From positions 124,001 through 188,000 of the forward strand of contig NZ_JALGRF010000006.1 in NCBI RefSeq assembly GCF_022815725.1: 64,000 bases of DNA, read 5' to 3'. Position 1 is the first letter of the stretch; each line of letters begins with the position of its first letter. Shown in pieces: positions 49,247 through 58,512 of this stretch. This DNA is from Streptomyces sp. APSN-46.1 (GTDB lineage: Bacteria; Actinomycetota; Actinomycetes; Streptomycetales; Streptomycetaceae). The notes under the pieces are model-generated. The model did no database searches, had not been told where the DNA came from, and saw only the letters and a list, made by a program, of their open reading frames with translations. Both the position numbers and the translations under genes were made by a program.

Positions 49247-50302
49247 GTGCAGGAACTCCACGACGCCCCCCTCGCCCCGCTGACCACCTTCCGCCTCGGC
49301 GGCCCCGCCGCCCGGCTGGTCACCGCGACCACCGACGCCGAGGTGATCGCCGCCGTCCGCGCCGCCGACGACAGCGGCACCCCGCTGCTCGTCATCGGCG
49401 GCGGCAGCAACCTGGTCATCGGCGACCAGGGCTTCGACGGAACCGCCCTGCGCATCGCGACCACCGGCTTCACCCTGACCGGCACCACCCTGGAGCTCGC
49501 CGCGGGCGAGAACTGGAGCGCGGCCGTCGCCCGTACCGTCGAGGCCGGCCTGGCCGGCATCGAATGCCTCGCCGGAATCCCCGGCTCCGCCGGTGCCACC
49601 CCGATCCAGAACGTCGGGGCGTACGGCCAGGAGGTCCGCGACACCATCACCGAGGTCGTCGCGTACGACCGCACGCGCCGCGAGACGGTCACGCTCACCG
49701 CCGCCGAGTGCGCGTTCACCTACCGCAACAGCCTCTTCAAGCACGAGCCCGAGCGGTACGTCGTCCTGCGCGTCCGCTTCGCCCTGGAGGACGCCGGCGG
49801 GCTGTCCGCGCCGATCAAGTACCCCGAGACCGCCCGCGCCCTCGGCGTCGAGGCCGGCGACCGGGTCCCGGCCGCCACCGCCAGCGCGACCGTGCTACGG
49901 CTGCGCGCCGGCAAGGGCATGGTGCTGGACCCCGCCGACCACGACACCTGGTCCGCCGGCTCCTTCTTCCACAACCCGATCCTGAGCGACGAGGCCTACG
50001 CCGCCTTCCTCGCCCGCGCCCAGGACCGCCTCGGCCCCGACACCGCCCCGCCCGCCTACCCGGCCGGCCACGGGCGTACGAAGACCAGCGCGGCCTGGCT
50101 GATCGACAAGGCCGGATTCACCAAGGGCTACGGCACCGGCCCCGCGCGCATCTCCACCAAGCACACGCTCGCGCTCACCAACCGCGGCGAGGCCACCACC
50201 GAGGACCTCCTCACCCTGGCCCGCGAGGTCGTCGCGGGCGTTCACGCGGCTTTCGGCGTCACCCTGGTCAACGAGCCGGTGACGGTCGGCGTCAGCATCT
50301 GA
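49247..50302 (+). CDS. murB: UDP-N-acetylenolpyruvoylglucosamine reductase
   Basis: FAD enzyme of peptidoglycan synthesis that reduces UDP-GlcNAc-enolpyruvate to UDP-MurNAc with NADPH. In 351 residues, the FAD domain has GGGSNL at 51-56 and AGIPGSAGATPIQNVGAYGQE at about 109-129. The proton donor Ser239 (WSAGSFFHNP) and Glu343 (NEPV) are present, as is the conserved YRNS near 159-162. Long substrate domain typical of type I MurB. GTG start at 49247, immediately after a long hairpin; no strong ribosome site. Confidence 0.96.
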   Translation: MQELHDAPLAPLTTFRLGGPAARLVTATTDAEVIAAVRAADDSGTPLLVIGGGSNLVIGDQGFDGTALRIATTGFTLTGTTLELAAGENWSAAVARTVEAGLAGIECLAGIPGSAGATPIQNVGAYGQEVRDTITEVVAYDRTRRETVTLTAAECAFTYRNSLFKHEPERYVVLRVRFALEDAGGLSAPIKYPETARALGVEAGDRVPAATASATVLRLRAGKGMVLDPADHDTWSAGSFFHNPILSDEAYAAFLARAQDRLGPDTAPPAYPAGHGRTKTSAAWLIDKAGFTKGYGTGPARISTKHTLALTNRGEATTEDLLTLAREVVAGVHAAFGVTLVNEPVTVGVSI

Positions 50303-50318
50303 AGGAGCCCCGGCCGCC

Positions 50319-50735
50319 ATGCTCTGTCCCCGGCACGGCGCCGGTACGGACCCCACCCGGCTGGTGGGACGCGCGATCAGCAGCATCGTGGCGTCCTGGC
50401 ACGTCTACGAGGGCGAGCGCTCCGAGGCCCCGCTCGACGTCTGGCTGATCGACAGCGAGGGTGAATCCACCCGGATCACCACCGGGTCCGACCAGTGCCT
50501 CATCGTCGAGTCCGCCGAGCCGCACGAGCCGTTCGACATGGGGGAGTGGGGGCGCATCGAGGTCGGCGAGGACCTCGGCTACCACCCGTTCCTGAGGCAC
50601 CTGGGCGAGACCGTGGCCACCGTGGCCGAGTTCGCCGTGCCCGCCACCGGCCGCACCCACCTGGAGATCGGCTTCGCGGACGGCGACCGGGTGCGGGCCG
50701 ACTGCCACCAGGGCGACCTGCGGCTGACCCGGTGA
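50319..50735 (+). CDS. Conserved hypothetical protein downstream of murB
   Basis: A 138-residue soluble protein, MLCPRHGAGTDPTRLVGRAI, with DVWLIDSEGESTRITTGSDQCLIVESAEPHEPFDMGEWGRIEVGED as the best-ordered part. Beta-rich, acidic. GAAGGAG lies 8-14 nt upstream of ATG 50319, and murB ends 16 bp before. No family recognised. The following 40 bp contain imperfect tandem gtgatcagccg repeats. Confidence 0.65.
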   Translation: MLCPRHGAGTDPTRLVGRAISSIVASWHVYEGERSEAPLDVWLIDSEGESTRITTGSDQCLIVESAEPHEPFDMGEWGRIEVGEDLGYHPFLRHLGETVATVAEFAVPATGRTHLEIGFADGDRVRADCHQGDLRLTR

Positions 50736-50776
50736 TCAGCCGGTGATCAGCCGTTGACCAGCCGCTGATCAGCCCA

Positions 50777-51796
50777 TCAGCCCGTCAGCCAGTGGTCGAT
50801 CCCGGCCAGCAGCTTGGCCTGTACGTCCTCAGGCGCGGCCGAACCGCGGACGGACTGGCGCGCCAGCTCGGCGAGTTCCGCGTCCGTGAAGGCGTGGTGG
50901 CGGCGCGCGATCTCGTACTGCGCCGCGAGCCGGGACCCGAACAGCAGCGGGTCGTCCGCGCCCAGCGCCATCGGCACCCCGGCCTCGAAGAGCGTGCGCA
51001 GCGGGACGTCCTCGGGCCGCTCGTACACCCCGAGGGCGACGTTGGAGGCCGGGCAGACCTCGCAGGTGATCTGCCGGTCGGCGAGCCGCTTCAGCAGCCG
51101 GGGGTCTTCGGCGGCCCGTACGCCGTGCCCGATGCGGGCGGCGTGCAGGTCGTCGAGGCAGTCGCGGACGGAGGAGGGGCCGGTGAGCTCGCCGCCGTGC
51201 GGGGCGGCGAGCAGGCCGCCCTCGCGGGCGATCGCGAAGGCCCGGTCGAAGTCGCGGGCCATGCCGCGGCGCTCGTCGTTGGAGAGGCCGAAGCCGACAA
51301 TGCCGCGGTCGGCGTAGCGGACGGCGAGGCGGGCGAGGGTGCGGGCGTCGAGGGGGTGCCTCATGCGGTTCGCGGCGATCAGGACGCGCATCCCCAGGCC
51401 GGTCTCGCGGGAGGCGGCGTCGACGGCGTCCAGGATGATCTCGACGGCCGGGATCATCCCGCCGAGCAGGGGGGCGTAGGAGGTGGGATCCACCTGGATC
51501 TCCAGCCAGCCGCTGCCGTCCCGTACGTCTTCCTCCGCGGCCTCGCGGACCAGGCGGCGGATGTCGTCGGGCTCGCGGAGGCAGGACCGGGCGGCGTCGT
51601 AGAGCCGCTGGAAGCGGAACCAGCCGCGCTCGTCGGTGGCGCGGAGCCGGGGGGGCTCGCCGGCGGTCAGCGCGTCGGGGAGGCGGACGCCGTACTTGTC
51701 GGCGAGCTCCAGCAGGGTCGATGGGCGCATCGAGCCGGTGAAGTGCAGGTGGAGGTGGGCCTTGGGGAGGAGCGAGAGATCGCGTGCGTGCGCCAT
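50777..51796 (-). CDS. add: Adenosine deaminase
   Basis: Purine-salvage enzyme converting adenosine to inosine, 339 residues. The metal and substrate motifs are present: KAHLHLHFTGSMRPS (14-25; zinc histidines), APHGGEL (catalytic Glu region), ARIGHGV and ALGADDPLLFG (catalytic Asp pair). It lacks transmembrane regions. ATG 51796. Upstream, the 300-bp gap before the aminotransferase gene contains the dispersed repeat family. Convergent with the murB cluster. Confidence 0.94.
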   Translation of the reverse strand: MAHARDLSLLPKAHLHLHFTGSMRPSTLLELADKYGVRLPDALTAGEPPRLRATDERGWFRFQRLYDAARSCLREPDDIRRLVREAAEEDVRDGSGWLEIQVDPTSYAPLLGGMIPAVEIILDAVDAASRETGLGMRVLIAANRMRHPLDARTLARLAVRYADRGIVGFGLSNDERRGMARDFDRAFAIAREGGLLAAPHGGELTGPSSVRDCLDDLHAARIGHGVRAAEDPRLLKRLADRQITCEVCPASNVALGVYERPEDVPLRTLFEAGVPMALGADDPLLFGSRLAAQYEIARRHHAFTDAELAELARQSVRGSAAPEDVQAKLLAGIDHWLTG

Positions 51797-52096
51797 TTTG
51801 TGATCCTGCCGTACCGCTGCGCTGGGCGGGAGGGGGTTTACCTATTGGGGGCTTGCCCGAACGGGCGAGCGGGGTCGGGGGCGGGGGAGGCGGGCCGCTG
51901 CGCGGGGCCTCCCGGGCGCTGCCCGGACCCGCGCCTCAAACGCCGGCGAGGCTGAAAAGGCGCCTCAAGCGCCGGCGGGGCTGAAGAACCCGGGCGCTGC
52001 CCGGACCCGCGCCTCAAACGCCGGCGGGGCTGGATGTGCCTGAGCGGCGGCTCCCCGTTCGGGGAGGCGCCGCTCAGGGTCTGGCTGCGGGCCGCT
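51797..52096. repeat. Intergenic region with three copies of the dispersed GC-rich repeat
   Basis: Core cgcctcaaacgccggcgagg at about 51931-51953, a variant at 51961-51981 and another at 52010-52031, the second and third separated by gaacccgggcgctgcccgg. The reverse complement of the same core is found three times at 15024-15129. A hairpin of gagcggcggctcc/ggaggcgccgctc type (52042-52077) is probably the terminator of the aminotransferase gene. Confidence 0.8.
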
Positions 52097-53323
52097 CTAG
52101 GCCTTGGCCTCGGCCAGGAGCTTCTGGATGCGGGAGACGCCCTCCACCAGGTCCTCGTCGCCCAGGGCGTACGAGAGGCGCAGGTAGCCCGGGGTGCCGA
52201 AGGCCTCGCCCGGGACGACCGCGACCTCGGTCTCGTCCAGGATCAGGGCGGCCAGCTCGATGGTGGTCTGCGGGCGCTTGCCGCGGATCTCCTTGCCGAG
52301 GAGCTCCTTGACGGAGGGGTACGCGTAGAACGCGCCCTCGGGGGTCGGGCAGAAGACGCCGTCGATCTCGTTCAGCATCCGCACGATCGTCTGGCGGCGG
52401 CGGTCGAAGGCGGTCCGCATCTCGTGGACGGCGCTCAGGTCGCCGGAGACGGCGGCGAGCGCCGCGACCTGGGCCACGTTGGAGACGTTGGACGTGGCGT
52501 GCGACTGGAGGTTGGTCGCGGCCTTGATGACGTCCTGCGGGCCGATGACCCAGCCCACGCGCCAGCCGGTCATCGCGTACGTCTTGGCGACGCCGTTGAC
52601 CACGATGCACTTGTCGCGCAGCTCGGGGACGATCGCCGGGAGCGAGACGAACTTCGCGTCGCCGTAGACGAGGTGCTCGTAGATCTCGTCGGTCAGGACC
52701 CACAGGCCGTGCTCGGCGGCCCAGCGGCCGATCGCCTCGGCGTCGGCCTCCGAGTACACGGCGCCCGTCGGGTTGGACGGGGAGACGAACAGGACGACCT
52801 TCGTCCGCTCGGTCCGCGCCGCCTCCAGCTGCTCGACGGACACGCGGTAGCCGGTGGTCTCGTCGGCGACGACCTCGACCGGGACGCCGCCCGCGAGGCG
52901 GATGGACTCCGGGTAGGTGGTCCAGTACGGGGCCGGGACGATGACCTCGTCGCCCGGGTCGAGGATGGCCGCGAACGCCTCGTAGATCGCCTGCTTGCCG
53001 CCGTTGGTCACCAGGACCTGCGACGCGTCGACCTCGTAGCCGGAGTCGCGCAGCGTCTTCGCGGCGATCGCGGCCTTGAGCTCGGGCAGGCCGCCGGCCG
53101 GCGTGTAGCGGTGGTACTTCGGGTTGCGGCAGGCCTCGATCGCGGCCTCGACGATGTAGTCCGGGGTCGGGAAGTCCGGCTCGCCCGCGGCGAAGCCGAT
53201 CACCGGGCGCCCGGCGGCCTTGAGCGCCTTGGCCTTGGAGTCGATGGCGAGGGTGGCGGACTCGGAAATGGCGCCGATACGGGCGGACACCCGGCGCTCG
53301 GAGGAAGGCGTTGCAGAGGTCAT
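52097..53323 (-). CDS. aspC: Class I pyridoxal-phosphate aminotransferase (aspartate type)
   Basis: A 408-residue fold-type I aminotransferase of the AspB/AspC family transferring amino groups between aspartate/glutamate and 2-oxoacids. Schiff-base lysine Lys247 (VNGVAKTYAMTGWRVGW), PLP ring contacts YWTTYPE and SPSNPTG, and the C-terminal carboxylate-binding Arg in YLRLSYA. ATG 53323 chosen over a longer frame to 53386 because it is preceded by the conserved promoter-sized gap. Adjacent to tRNA-Trp/secE as in other Streptomyces. Confidence 0.94.
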   Translation of the reverse strand: MTSATPSSERRVSARIGAISESATLAIDSKAKALKAAGRPVIGFAAGEPDFPTPDYIVEAAIEACRNPKYHRYTPAGGLPELKAAIAAKTLRDSGYEVDASQVLVTNGGKQAIYEAFAAILDPGDEVIVPAPYWTTYPESIRLAGGVPVEVVADETTGYRVSVEQLEAARTERTKVVLFVSPSNPTGAVYSEADAEAIGRWAAEHGLWVLTDEIYEHLVYGDAKFVSLPAIVPELRDKCIVVNGVAKTYAMTGWRVGWVIGPQDVIKAATNLQSHATSNVSNVAQVAALAAVSGDLSAVHEMRTAFDRRRQTIVRMLNEIDGVFCPTPEGAFYAYPSVKELLGKEIRGKRPQTTIELAALILDETEVAVVPGEAFGTPGYLRLSYALGDEDLVEGVSRIQKLLAEAKA

Positions 53324-53582
53324 GCGGCCAATCGTCCCAGACGGCATCCGAGCCCCGCACACCGTTTCAGGTACCGGACGAACCACATCCGGATGATGAT
53401 CTCGACGGCCTCCGGCCGTCCTCCGGTCTGCCTTCGGACGGCGTCCGGACGGCGTCCCGATGGGTTCTGTTCGACGTCAGGGCCCGGACCACGTACACTC
53501 ACCTGTCGTTGGTCCTCGCCGATCGCTCCAGAGCGTGAGCACTCCGTGCACTCATCCGGATGCGGTAGGTTGGGGAACGCAA

Positions 53583-53655
53583 AGGGTCGTAGCTCAATTG
53601 GTAGAGCACTGGTCTCCAAAACCAGCGGTTGGGGGTTCGAGTCCCTCCGGCCCTG
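53583..53655 (+). tRNA. tRNA-Trp (CCA)
   Basis: 73 nt with acceptor AGGGTCG/CGGCCCT, anticodon CCA in ctggtctCCAaaaccag and T loop ttcgagt. Directly upstream of secE, a conserved actinobacterial arrangement. Confidence 0.97.
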
Positions 53656-53760
53656 CTCCACACTCCTTCTCGGACGTGTGCGCAGGTACGTACTTCGATG
53701 CAACGCCGTGCGGCGCAACCGGGCGCGGCTACGGCCACGACCCGGATTCAGGTGAGAGAC

Positions 53761-54042
53761 GTGACGGACGCCCTGGGCTCCATCGACATGCCTGACGCCG
53801 AGGACGACACTCGAGAGAAGAAGGCCCGCAAGGGCGGCAAGCGCGGCAAGAAGGGCCCTCTGGGTCGGCTCGCGCTCTTCTACCGCCAGATCGTCGCGGA
53901 ACTCCGCAAGGTCGTCTGGCCCACTCGGAACCAGCTCACGACGTATACCACCGTGGTGATTGTCTTCGTCGTCATCATGATCGGTCTGGTGACCGTGATT
54001 GACTATGGATTCCAGGAAGCCATCAAGTTCGTCTTCGGCTGA
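53761..54042 (+). CDS. secE: Preprotein translocase subunit SecE
   Basis: Essential SecYEG component, 93 residues. A charged Lys/Gly-rich region (about 20-35, KKARKGGKRGKKG), the amphipathic conserved FYRQIVAELRKVVWPTRNQL segment (about 41-60) and one transmembrane helix (VVIVFVVIMIGLVTVIDYGF) are present. The GTG at 53761 has AGGTGAG 9 nt upstream. Co-transcribed with nusG. Confidence 0.95.
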   Translation: MTDALGSIDMPDAEDDTREKKARKGGKRGKKGPLGRLALFYRQIVAELRKVVWPTRNQLTTYTTVVIVFVVIMIGLVTVIDYGFQEAIKFVFG

Positions 54043-54127
54043 TCCCCGCGGAGGGCGGCGCCTTGATGGGTGCCGCCCGTTTTCGCATGTTCCACCACCT
54101 TTTGTATTCCAGGAAGAAGCAGCCACC

Positions 54128-55105
54128 GTGTCTGACCCGAACCTGAACGCGAGCCACGACTCCGTCGAGTCCGTCGAGGACGCGCTCGACATCGTCGAGG
54201 CGGCGGACGCTGTGGACCCTGACGAGGCCGAGCGCGCCGACGCCAAGGCTGGTATCGCTGCCGAGGAAGCCGCCCTGCACGTCGAGGACGAGGCCGACCT
54301 CTACGCCGAGGCCCCTGACGTGGAGACCGCCGACCTCGACGCCGGCGACGCGGAGCCCGCCCACGCCGAGGCCGTCGAGGTCGAGGTCGATGTCGAGGCC
54401 GAGGTCGAGACCGCCGAGGAAGAGACCACCGAGGAAGAGGCGGAGACCGCCGAGGGAGAGGCCGAGGAGGCCGCCCCCGCCGAGCCCGTCGACCCCGTCG
54501 AGGCCCTGCGCCAGGAGCTCCGCCTGCTCCCCGGCGAGTGGTACGTGATCCACACCTACGCGGGCTACGAGAAGCGCGTGAAGGCCAACCTGGAGCAGCG
54601 CGCCGTCTCGCTGAACGTCGAGGAGTTCATCTACCAGGCCGAGGTGCCCGAGGAAGAGATCGTCCAGATCAAGAACGGCGAGCGCAAGAACGTCCGGCAG
54701 AACAAGCTGCCCGGTTACGTTCTCGTCCGCATGGATCTGACGAACGAGTCCTGGGGCGTCGTCCGCAACACGCCTGGCGTCACCGGCTTCGTCGGCAACG
54801 CGTACGACCCGTACCCGCTGACCCTGGACGAGATCGTCAAGATGCTCGCCCCGGAGGCGCAGGAGAAGGCCGCCAAGGCCGCCGCGGAAGAGGCCGGCCT
54901 GCCGGCGCCCGCCGTCAAGCGCACCATCGAGGTCCTGGACTTCGAGGTCGGCGACTCGGTCACCGTCACCGACGGCCCGTTCGCGACGCTGCAGGCGACG
55001 ATCAACGAGATCAACCCGGACTCGAAGAAGGTCAAGGGCCTCGTCGAGATCTTCGGCCGCGAGACCCCGGTCGAGCTCAGCTTCGACCAGATCCAGAAGA
55101 ACTGA
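54128..55105 (+). CDS. nusG: Transcription termination/antitermination factor NusG
   Basis: Binds RNA polymerase clamp (RpoB/RpoC) and couples it to Rho or the ribosome; 325 residues. The first about 130 are an extremely acidic Glu/Ala/Val extension with E-rich repeats (for example EVEVDVEAEVETAEEETTEE); the NGN domain starts at EWYVIHTYAGYEKRVKANLE (137) and the KOW domain includes FEVGDSVTVTDGPFATLQATI. Such extensions occur in actinobacterial NusG but vary in length. GTG 54128. A strong terminator follows. Confidence 0.95.
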   Translation: MSDPNLNASHDSVESVEDALDIVEAADAVDPDEAERADAKAGIAAEEAALHVEDEADLYAEAPDVETADLDAGDAEPAHAEAVEVEVDVEAEVETAEEETTEEEAETAEGEAEEAAPAEPVDPVEALRQELRLLPGEWYVIHTYAGYEKRVKANLEQRAVSLNVEEFIYQAEVPEEEIVQIKNGERKNVRQNKLPGYVLVRMDLTNESWGVVRNTPGVTGFVGNAYDPYPLTLDEIVKMLAPEAQEKAAKAAAEEAGLPAPAVKRTIEVLDFEVGDSVTVTDGPFATLQATINEINPDSKKVKGLVEIFGRETPVELSFDQIQKN

Positions 55106-55134
55106 TCCACCTCTTCTGAGACTCAGCTTCCGGA

Positions 55135-55182
55135 CAGGTCAGATCGCCCCGTGAGGGCGGTCTGACCTGCTCGGTTTTTAGC
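55135..55182 (+). terminator. Intrinsic terminator after nusG
   Basis: A 15-bp stem (55135-55149 and 55155-55169) followed by ctcggttttta, a rare clear T-run in this genome, 30 bp after the stop. Confidence 0.85.
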
Positions 55183-55274
55183 CCCGCTCCGATACCCGTT
55201 ATCGTGGTGCGGTATGCCTCCATCCGGATGACCGGATTGGCGGCGAAAACTCTCACTAGGACCCGGAGAGAGCA

Positions 55275-55709
55275 ATGCCTCCCAAGAAGAAGAAGGTCAC
55301 GGGGCTTATCAAGCTCCAGATCAAGGCCGGTGCGGCCAACCCGGCTCCGCCGGTCGGCCCCGCGCTCGGTCAGCACGGCGTCAACATCATGGAGTTCTGC
55401 AAGGCCTACAACGCCGCGACCGAGTCGCAGCGTGGCATGGTCGTGCCGGTGGAGATCACGGTCTACGACGACCGCTCCTTCACCTTCATCACCAAGACTC
55501 CGCCGGCCGCGCGTCTCATCCTGAAGAGCGCGGGCATTGAGAAGGGCTCCGGCGAGCCGCACAAGACCAAGGTCGCCAAGCTCACCGGCGCCCAGGTCCG
55601 CGAGATCGCCGAGCTCAAGATGCCCGACCTGAACGCCAACGACATCGACGCCGCCGTGAAGATCATTTCCGGCACCGCGCGCTCGATGGGCATCACGGTC
55701 GAAGGCTGA
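55275..55709 (+). CDS. rplK: Ribosomal protein L11
   Basis: 144 residues, complete: MPPKKKKVTGLIKLQIKAG, PAPPVGPALGQHGVNIMEFCKAYN and C-terminal GTARSMGITVEG. Contributes the GTPase-associated centre that is the target of thiostrepton. Upstream 92 bp contain the promoter and a GGAGAGAG ribosome site. Followed by rplA after 86 bp. Confidence 0.98.
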   Translation: MPPKKKKVTGLIKLQIKAGAANPAPPVGPALGQHGVNIMEFCKAYNAATESQRGMVVPVEITVYDDRSFTFITKTPPAARLILKSAGIEKGSGEPHKTKVAKLTGAQVREIAELKMPDLNANDIDAAVKIISGTARSMGITVEG

Positions 55710-55795
55710 TCCAGCCACCCCAGCACCACAGTGGTAGGACCAAGCGCTGGTCCGCACCACGACTCCACGCCTGAAGAAACAACACAGGAGCAGAA

Positions 55796-56524
55796 GTGAA
55801 GCGCAGCAAGACTCTCCGCGCTGCGGACGCCAAGGTCGACCGGGAGAAGCTGTACGCCCCGCTCGAGGCCGTCCGTCTCGCCAAGGAGACCTCCGCGACC
55901 AAGTTCGACAGCACCGTCGAGGTCGCCTTCCGCCTGGGTGTCGACCCGCGCAAGGCCGACCAGATGGTGCGTGGCACCGTGAACCTCCCGCACGGCACCG
56001 GCAAGACCGCCCGGGTCCTGGTCTTCGCGACCGGTGACCGTGCTGCGGCCGCGGAAGCCGCCGGCGCCGACATTGTCGGCGACGACGAGCTGATCAACGA
56101 GATCGCCAAGGGCAACCGCCTGAACGAGTTCGACGCCGTTGTGGCCACCCCGGACCTCATGGGCAAGGTCGGCCGCCTCGGCCGCGTGCTCGGTCCCCGT
56201 GGCCTCATGCCGAACCCGAAGACCGGCACCGTCACGATGGACGTCGCGAAGGCTGTCACCGAGATCAAGGGTGGCAAGATCGAGTTCCGCGTCGACAAGC
56301 ACTCGAACCTGCACTTCATCATCGGCAAGGTCTCCTTCTCCGATGAGCAGCTGGTCGAGAACTACGGCGCGGCCCTGGACGAGATCCTTCGTCTGAAGCC
56401 GTCCGCCGCGAAGGGCCGCTACATCAAGAAGGCCGCCCTGAGCACCACGATGGGTCCCGGCATCCAGCTGGACTCGAACCGCACCCGGAACCTCCTCGTC
56501 GAGGAAGACCCGGCTGCTGTCTGA
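55796..56524 (+). CDS. rplA: Ribosomal protein L1
   Basis: 242 residues including the FRLGVDPRKADQMVRGTVNLPHGTGK and GLMPNPKTGTVTMD motifs. L1 can repress the L11-L1 operon by binding mRNA. GTG start with GGAG site. A hairpin follows the stop by about 45 bp. Confidence 0.98.
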   Translation: MKRSKTLRAADAKVDREKLYAPLEAVRLAKETSATKFDSTVEVAFRLGVDPRKADQMVRGTVNLPHGTGKTARVLVFATGDRAAAAEAAGADIVGDDELINEIAKGNRLNEFDAVVATPDLMGKVGRLGRVLGPRGLMPNPKTGTVTMDVAKAVTEIKGGKIEFRVDKHSNLHFIIGKVSFSDEQLVENYGAALDEILRLKPSAAKGRYIKKAALSTTMGPGIQLDSNRTRNLLVEEDPAAV

Positions 56525-56566
56525 TCGGGCCGACCAGGCCGGGCCTGACGGCTCGCTGAACGGCTG

Positions 56567-56609
56567 AACGGGCCCTTCGCCCCCTTCACAGGGTGGCGAA
56601 GGGCCCGTT
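56567..56609 (+). terminator. Terminator after rplA
   Basis: aacgggcccttcgcc (56567-56581) pairs with ggcgaagggcccgtt (56595-56609), a 15-bp stem. Confidence 0.8.
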
Positions 56610-56721
56610 TCTCGTTGGCGGCCCTTGTTGAACGGTTGAACGGCCGAAAACACGTTCGGTGGTGGGGGCGGGGGAACGTATGGTCATAGCAACAAACGAT
56701 CACACCAGGGGTGGGGACTCC

Positions 56722-57606
56722 ATGCTCGCGAACCGCAAGAAGACCGTTGGCGCGGCACTGGCCGCCGTACTGCTCGTGGGTGGGGCCACGGCGTGCGAGA
56801 ACGGCGACACCAAGAAGGACACGGGCAAGGCCGCCGCCTCGGCCTCCGCGTCCGCGTCCGCGCCGGCGGGCAAGGGCGCCGCGGAGGTGACGCCGGTCGC
56901 GCTGCTGGAGAGCACGAGGAAGACGTCCGAGGAGATCACCTCGCTCCGCTACACGATGTCCGGCACCACCCCCGACGGGGCGGTCGCGGGTGACGTCTCG
57001 ATGTCGCTCAAGCCGGCCCTCGCCATGCAGATGAAGATGACCTCGCCGGACAGCCCGGGCGAGACCGCCGAGATCCGCCTGATCGACGGCGCCATGTACA
57101 TCGGCGCCGAGGGCAAGTGGCTGAAGTTCGACCTGAAGTCCCTCGACCCGAAGGCGGCCGAGCAGCTGGACGCGGCCGGCAAGGGCACGCAGAACGCCGA
57201 GAACCCGGGCGACAAGGCGAACGCCCTGCTCCAGTCCAAGGACGTCAAGCTGGTCGGCGAGGAGACCATCGACGGCCAGAAGACGAAGCACCTGGCGGGC
57301 ACGCTCACGCTGGACCAGATGAAGACCGCGACCGCGAGCGAGGACCAGGCGGCGAAGGACCGCCGGGAGAAGACGCTCAAGGACCTGGAGAAGCAGGGCA
57401 TCACCACCATGACCGTGGACATGTGGATCGACGAGAGCAACCACACCAAGCAGGTCCGCACCCGTGGCCAGGGCACCAAGGGCGCCACGGACATGACGAT
57501 CAAGTTCACGGACTACAACAAGCCGGTCTCCGTCACCGCCCCGCCGGCCGACCAGGTCGTGGACCTCGCCGAGATGATGAAGGGCTCGGGCGAGGGCAGC
57601 GCCTGA
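56722..57606 (+). CDS. LppX/LprAFG-like lipoprotein
   Basis: Surface lipoprotein of 294 residues. The signal sequence MLANRKKTVGAALAAVLLVG ends at Cys25 (GATAC), a weak lipobox. An Ala/Ser linker (residues 33-47) precedes the folded domain, which has a LolA-like pattern with SGTTPDGAVAGDVSMSLKPALAMQM, EIRLIDGAMYIG and TVDMWIDESNHTKQVRT. Probably binds hydrophobic molecules. ATG 56722 chosen to give a proper signal peptide; the frame is open to 56659. It sits between rplA and rplJ on the same strand. Confidence 0.85.
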   Translation: MLANRKKTVGAALAAVLLVGGATACENGDTKKDTGKAAASASASASAPAGKGAAEVTPVALLESTRKTSEEITSLRYTMSGTTPDGAVAGDVSMSLKPALAMQMKMTSPDSPGETAEIRLIDGAMYIGAEGKWLKFDLKSLDPKAAEQLDAAGKGTQNAENPGDKANALLQSKDVKLVGEETIDGQKTKHLAGTLTLDQMKTATASEDQAAKDRREKTLKDLEKQGITTMTVDMWIDESNHTKQVRTRGQGTKGATDMTIKFTDYNKPVSVTAPPADQVVDLAEMMKGSGEGSA

Positions 57607-57629
57607 GGTTCCTGAGCCTCCTGGGCCGA

Positions 57630-57871
57630 TTTGCCTCGGCTCGACCCCTTCACGTAGTCTTCCCCAGAAGCCAAAGACCGCTGGTCGTTGCCGTGCCCGC
57701 AAGGGTTCGGTGGCCGAAGGATCCGCCAACTGCGGACGACCCGCGCAGGTGACTGTGGAGAGTTCCCGGAATTCGTTCCGGTTGAGCTACGCCCTGGCGC
57801 CTGCGCCGGGGCGTTTTGTATGTCGGCCCCTTCTGAGCGGTCCTCATCACCCGGAAGGAGGCCGACGCACT
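57630..57871 (+). promoter_or_regulatory. L10 leader with attenuator-like hairpin
   Basis: The 5' region of rplJ contains paired elements of the ribosomal protein L10 leader type (from about 57655, agaagccaaagaccgctggtcg, to 57800). It then has a GC-rich hairpin (about 57789-57812) with a short T-run, gcgttttg (57811-57816). It fits L10(L12)4-mediated autoregulation. The last part ends in ccggaaggagg, a very strong ribosome site. Confidence 0.7.
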
Positions 57872-58402
57872 ATGCCGACGCCCAACAAGGCTGCCGCGGT
57901 AGCCGAGCTCACGGACGCGTTCCAGAGCTCGAACGCCGCCGTGCTGACCGAGTACCGGGGTCTCACCGTCGCGCAGCTCAAGACGCTGCGTCGTTCGCTC
58001 GGTGAGAACGCCCAGTACGCCGTGGTGAAGAACACGCTGACCAAGATTGCGGCCAACCAGGCCGGGATCACCGCGCTGGACGAGCACTTCGCTGGTCCCA
58101 CCGCGGTCGCCTTCATCACCGGTGACCCGGTGGAGTCGGCGAAGAGCCTGCGTGACTTCGCCAAGGACAACCCCAACCTGATCATCAAGGCGGGTGTCCT
58201 TGATGGTAAGGCGCTCTCCGCCGATGACATCAAGAAGCTTGCGGACCTCGAGTCCCGCGAGGTTCTGCTCAGCAAGCTGGCCGGCGCGTTCAAGGGCAAG
58301 CAGTCTCAGGCTGCCTCGCTCTTCCAGGCGCTGCCGTCGAAGTTCGTCCGCACTGCGGAAGCGCTTCGCGTCAAGCTCGCCGAGCAGGGCGGTGCCGAGT
58401 AA
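57872..58402 (+). CDS. rplJ: Ribosomal protein L10
   Basis: 176 residues, MPTPNKAAAVAELTDAFQ, with VLTEYRGLTVAQLKTLRRSL and the C-terminal L12-binding helix. ATG 57872 with AAGGAGG. Forms the L10-L12 stalk base. Followed by rplL after about 110 bp. Confidence 0.98.
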   Translation: MPTPNKAAAVAELTDAFQSSNAAVLTEYRGLTVAQLKTLRRSLGENAQYAVVKNTLTKIAANQAGITALDEHFAGPTAVAFITGDPVESAKSLRDFAKDNPNLIIKAGVLDGKALSADDIKKLADLESREVLLSKLAGAFKGKQSQAASLFQALPSKFVRTAEALRVKLAEQGGAE

Positions 58403-58512
58403 TTCGGCTCGCGCACTGATCCGCGCCGCCTAGTGCGCGGGTCGTAGCGGGCCGTTACGCCCGCCTCTCTATACATCCGGCACCTGCCGAATTAGTGGAA
58501 GGATCGCCCATC

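Noticed and set aside
57700..57740. Local similarity of the rplJ leader (ggttcggtggccgaaggatcc) to the nuoC repeat core.
   Set aside because: Short GC-rich coincidence; the leader is explained by L10 regulation.
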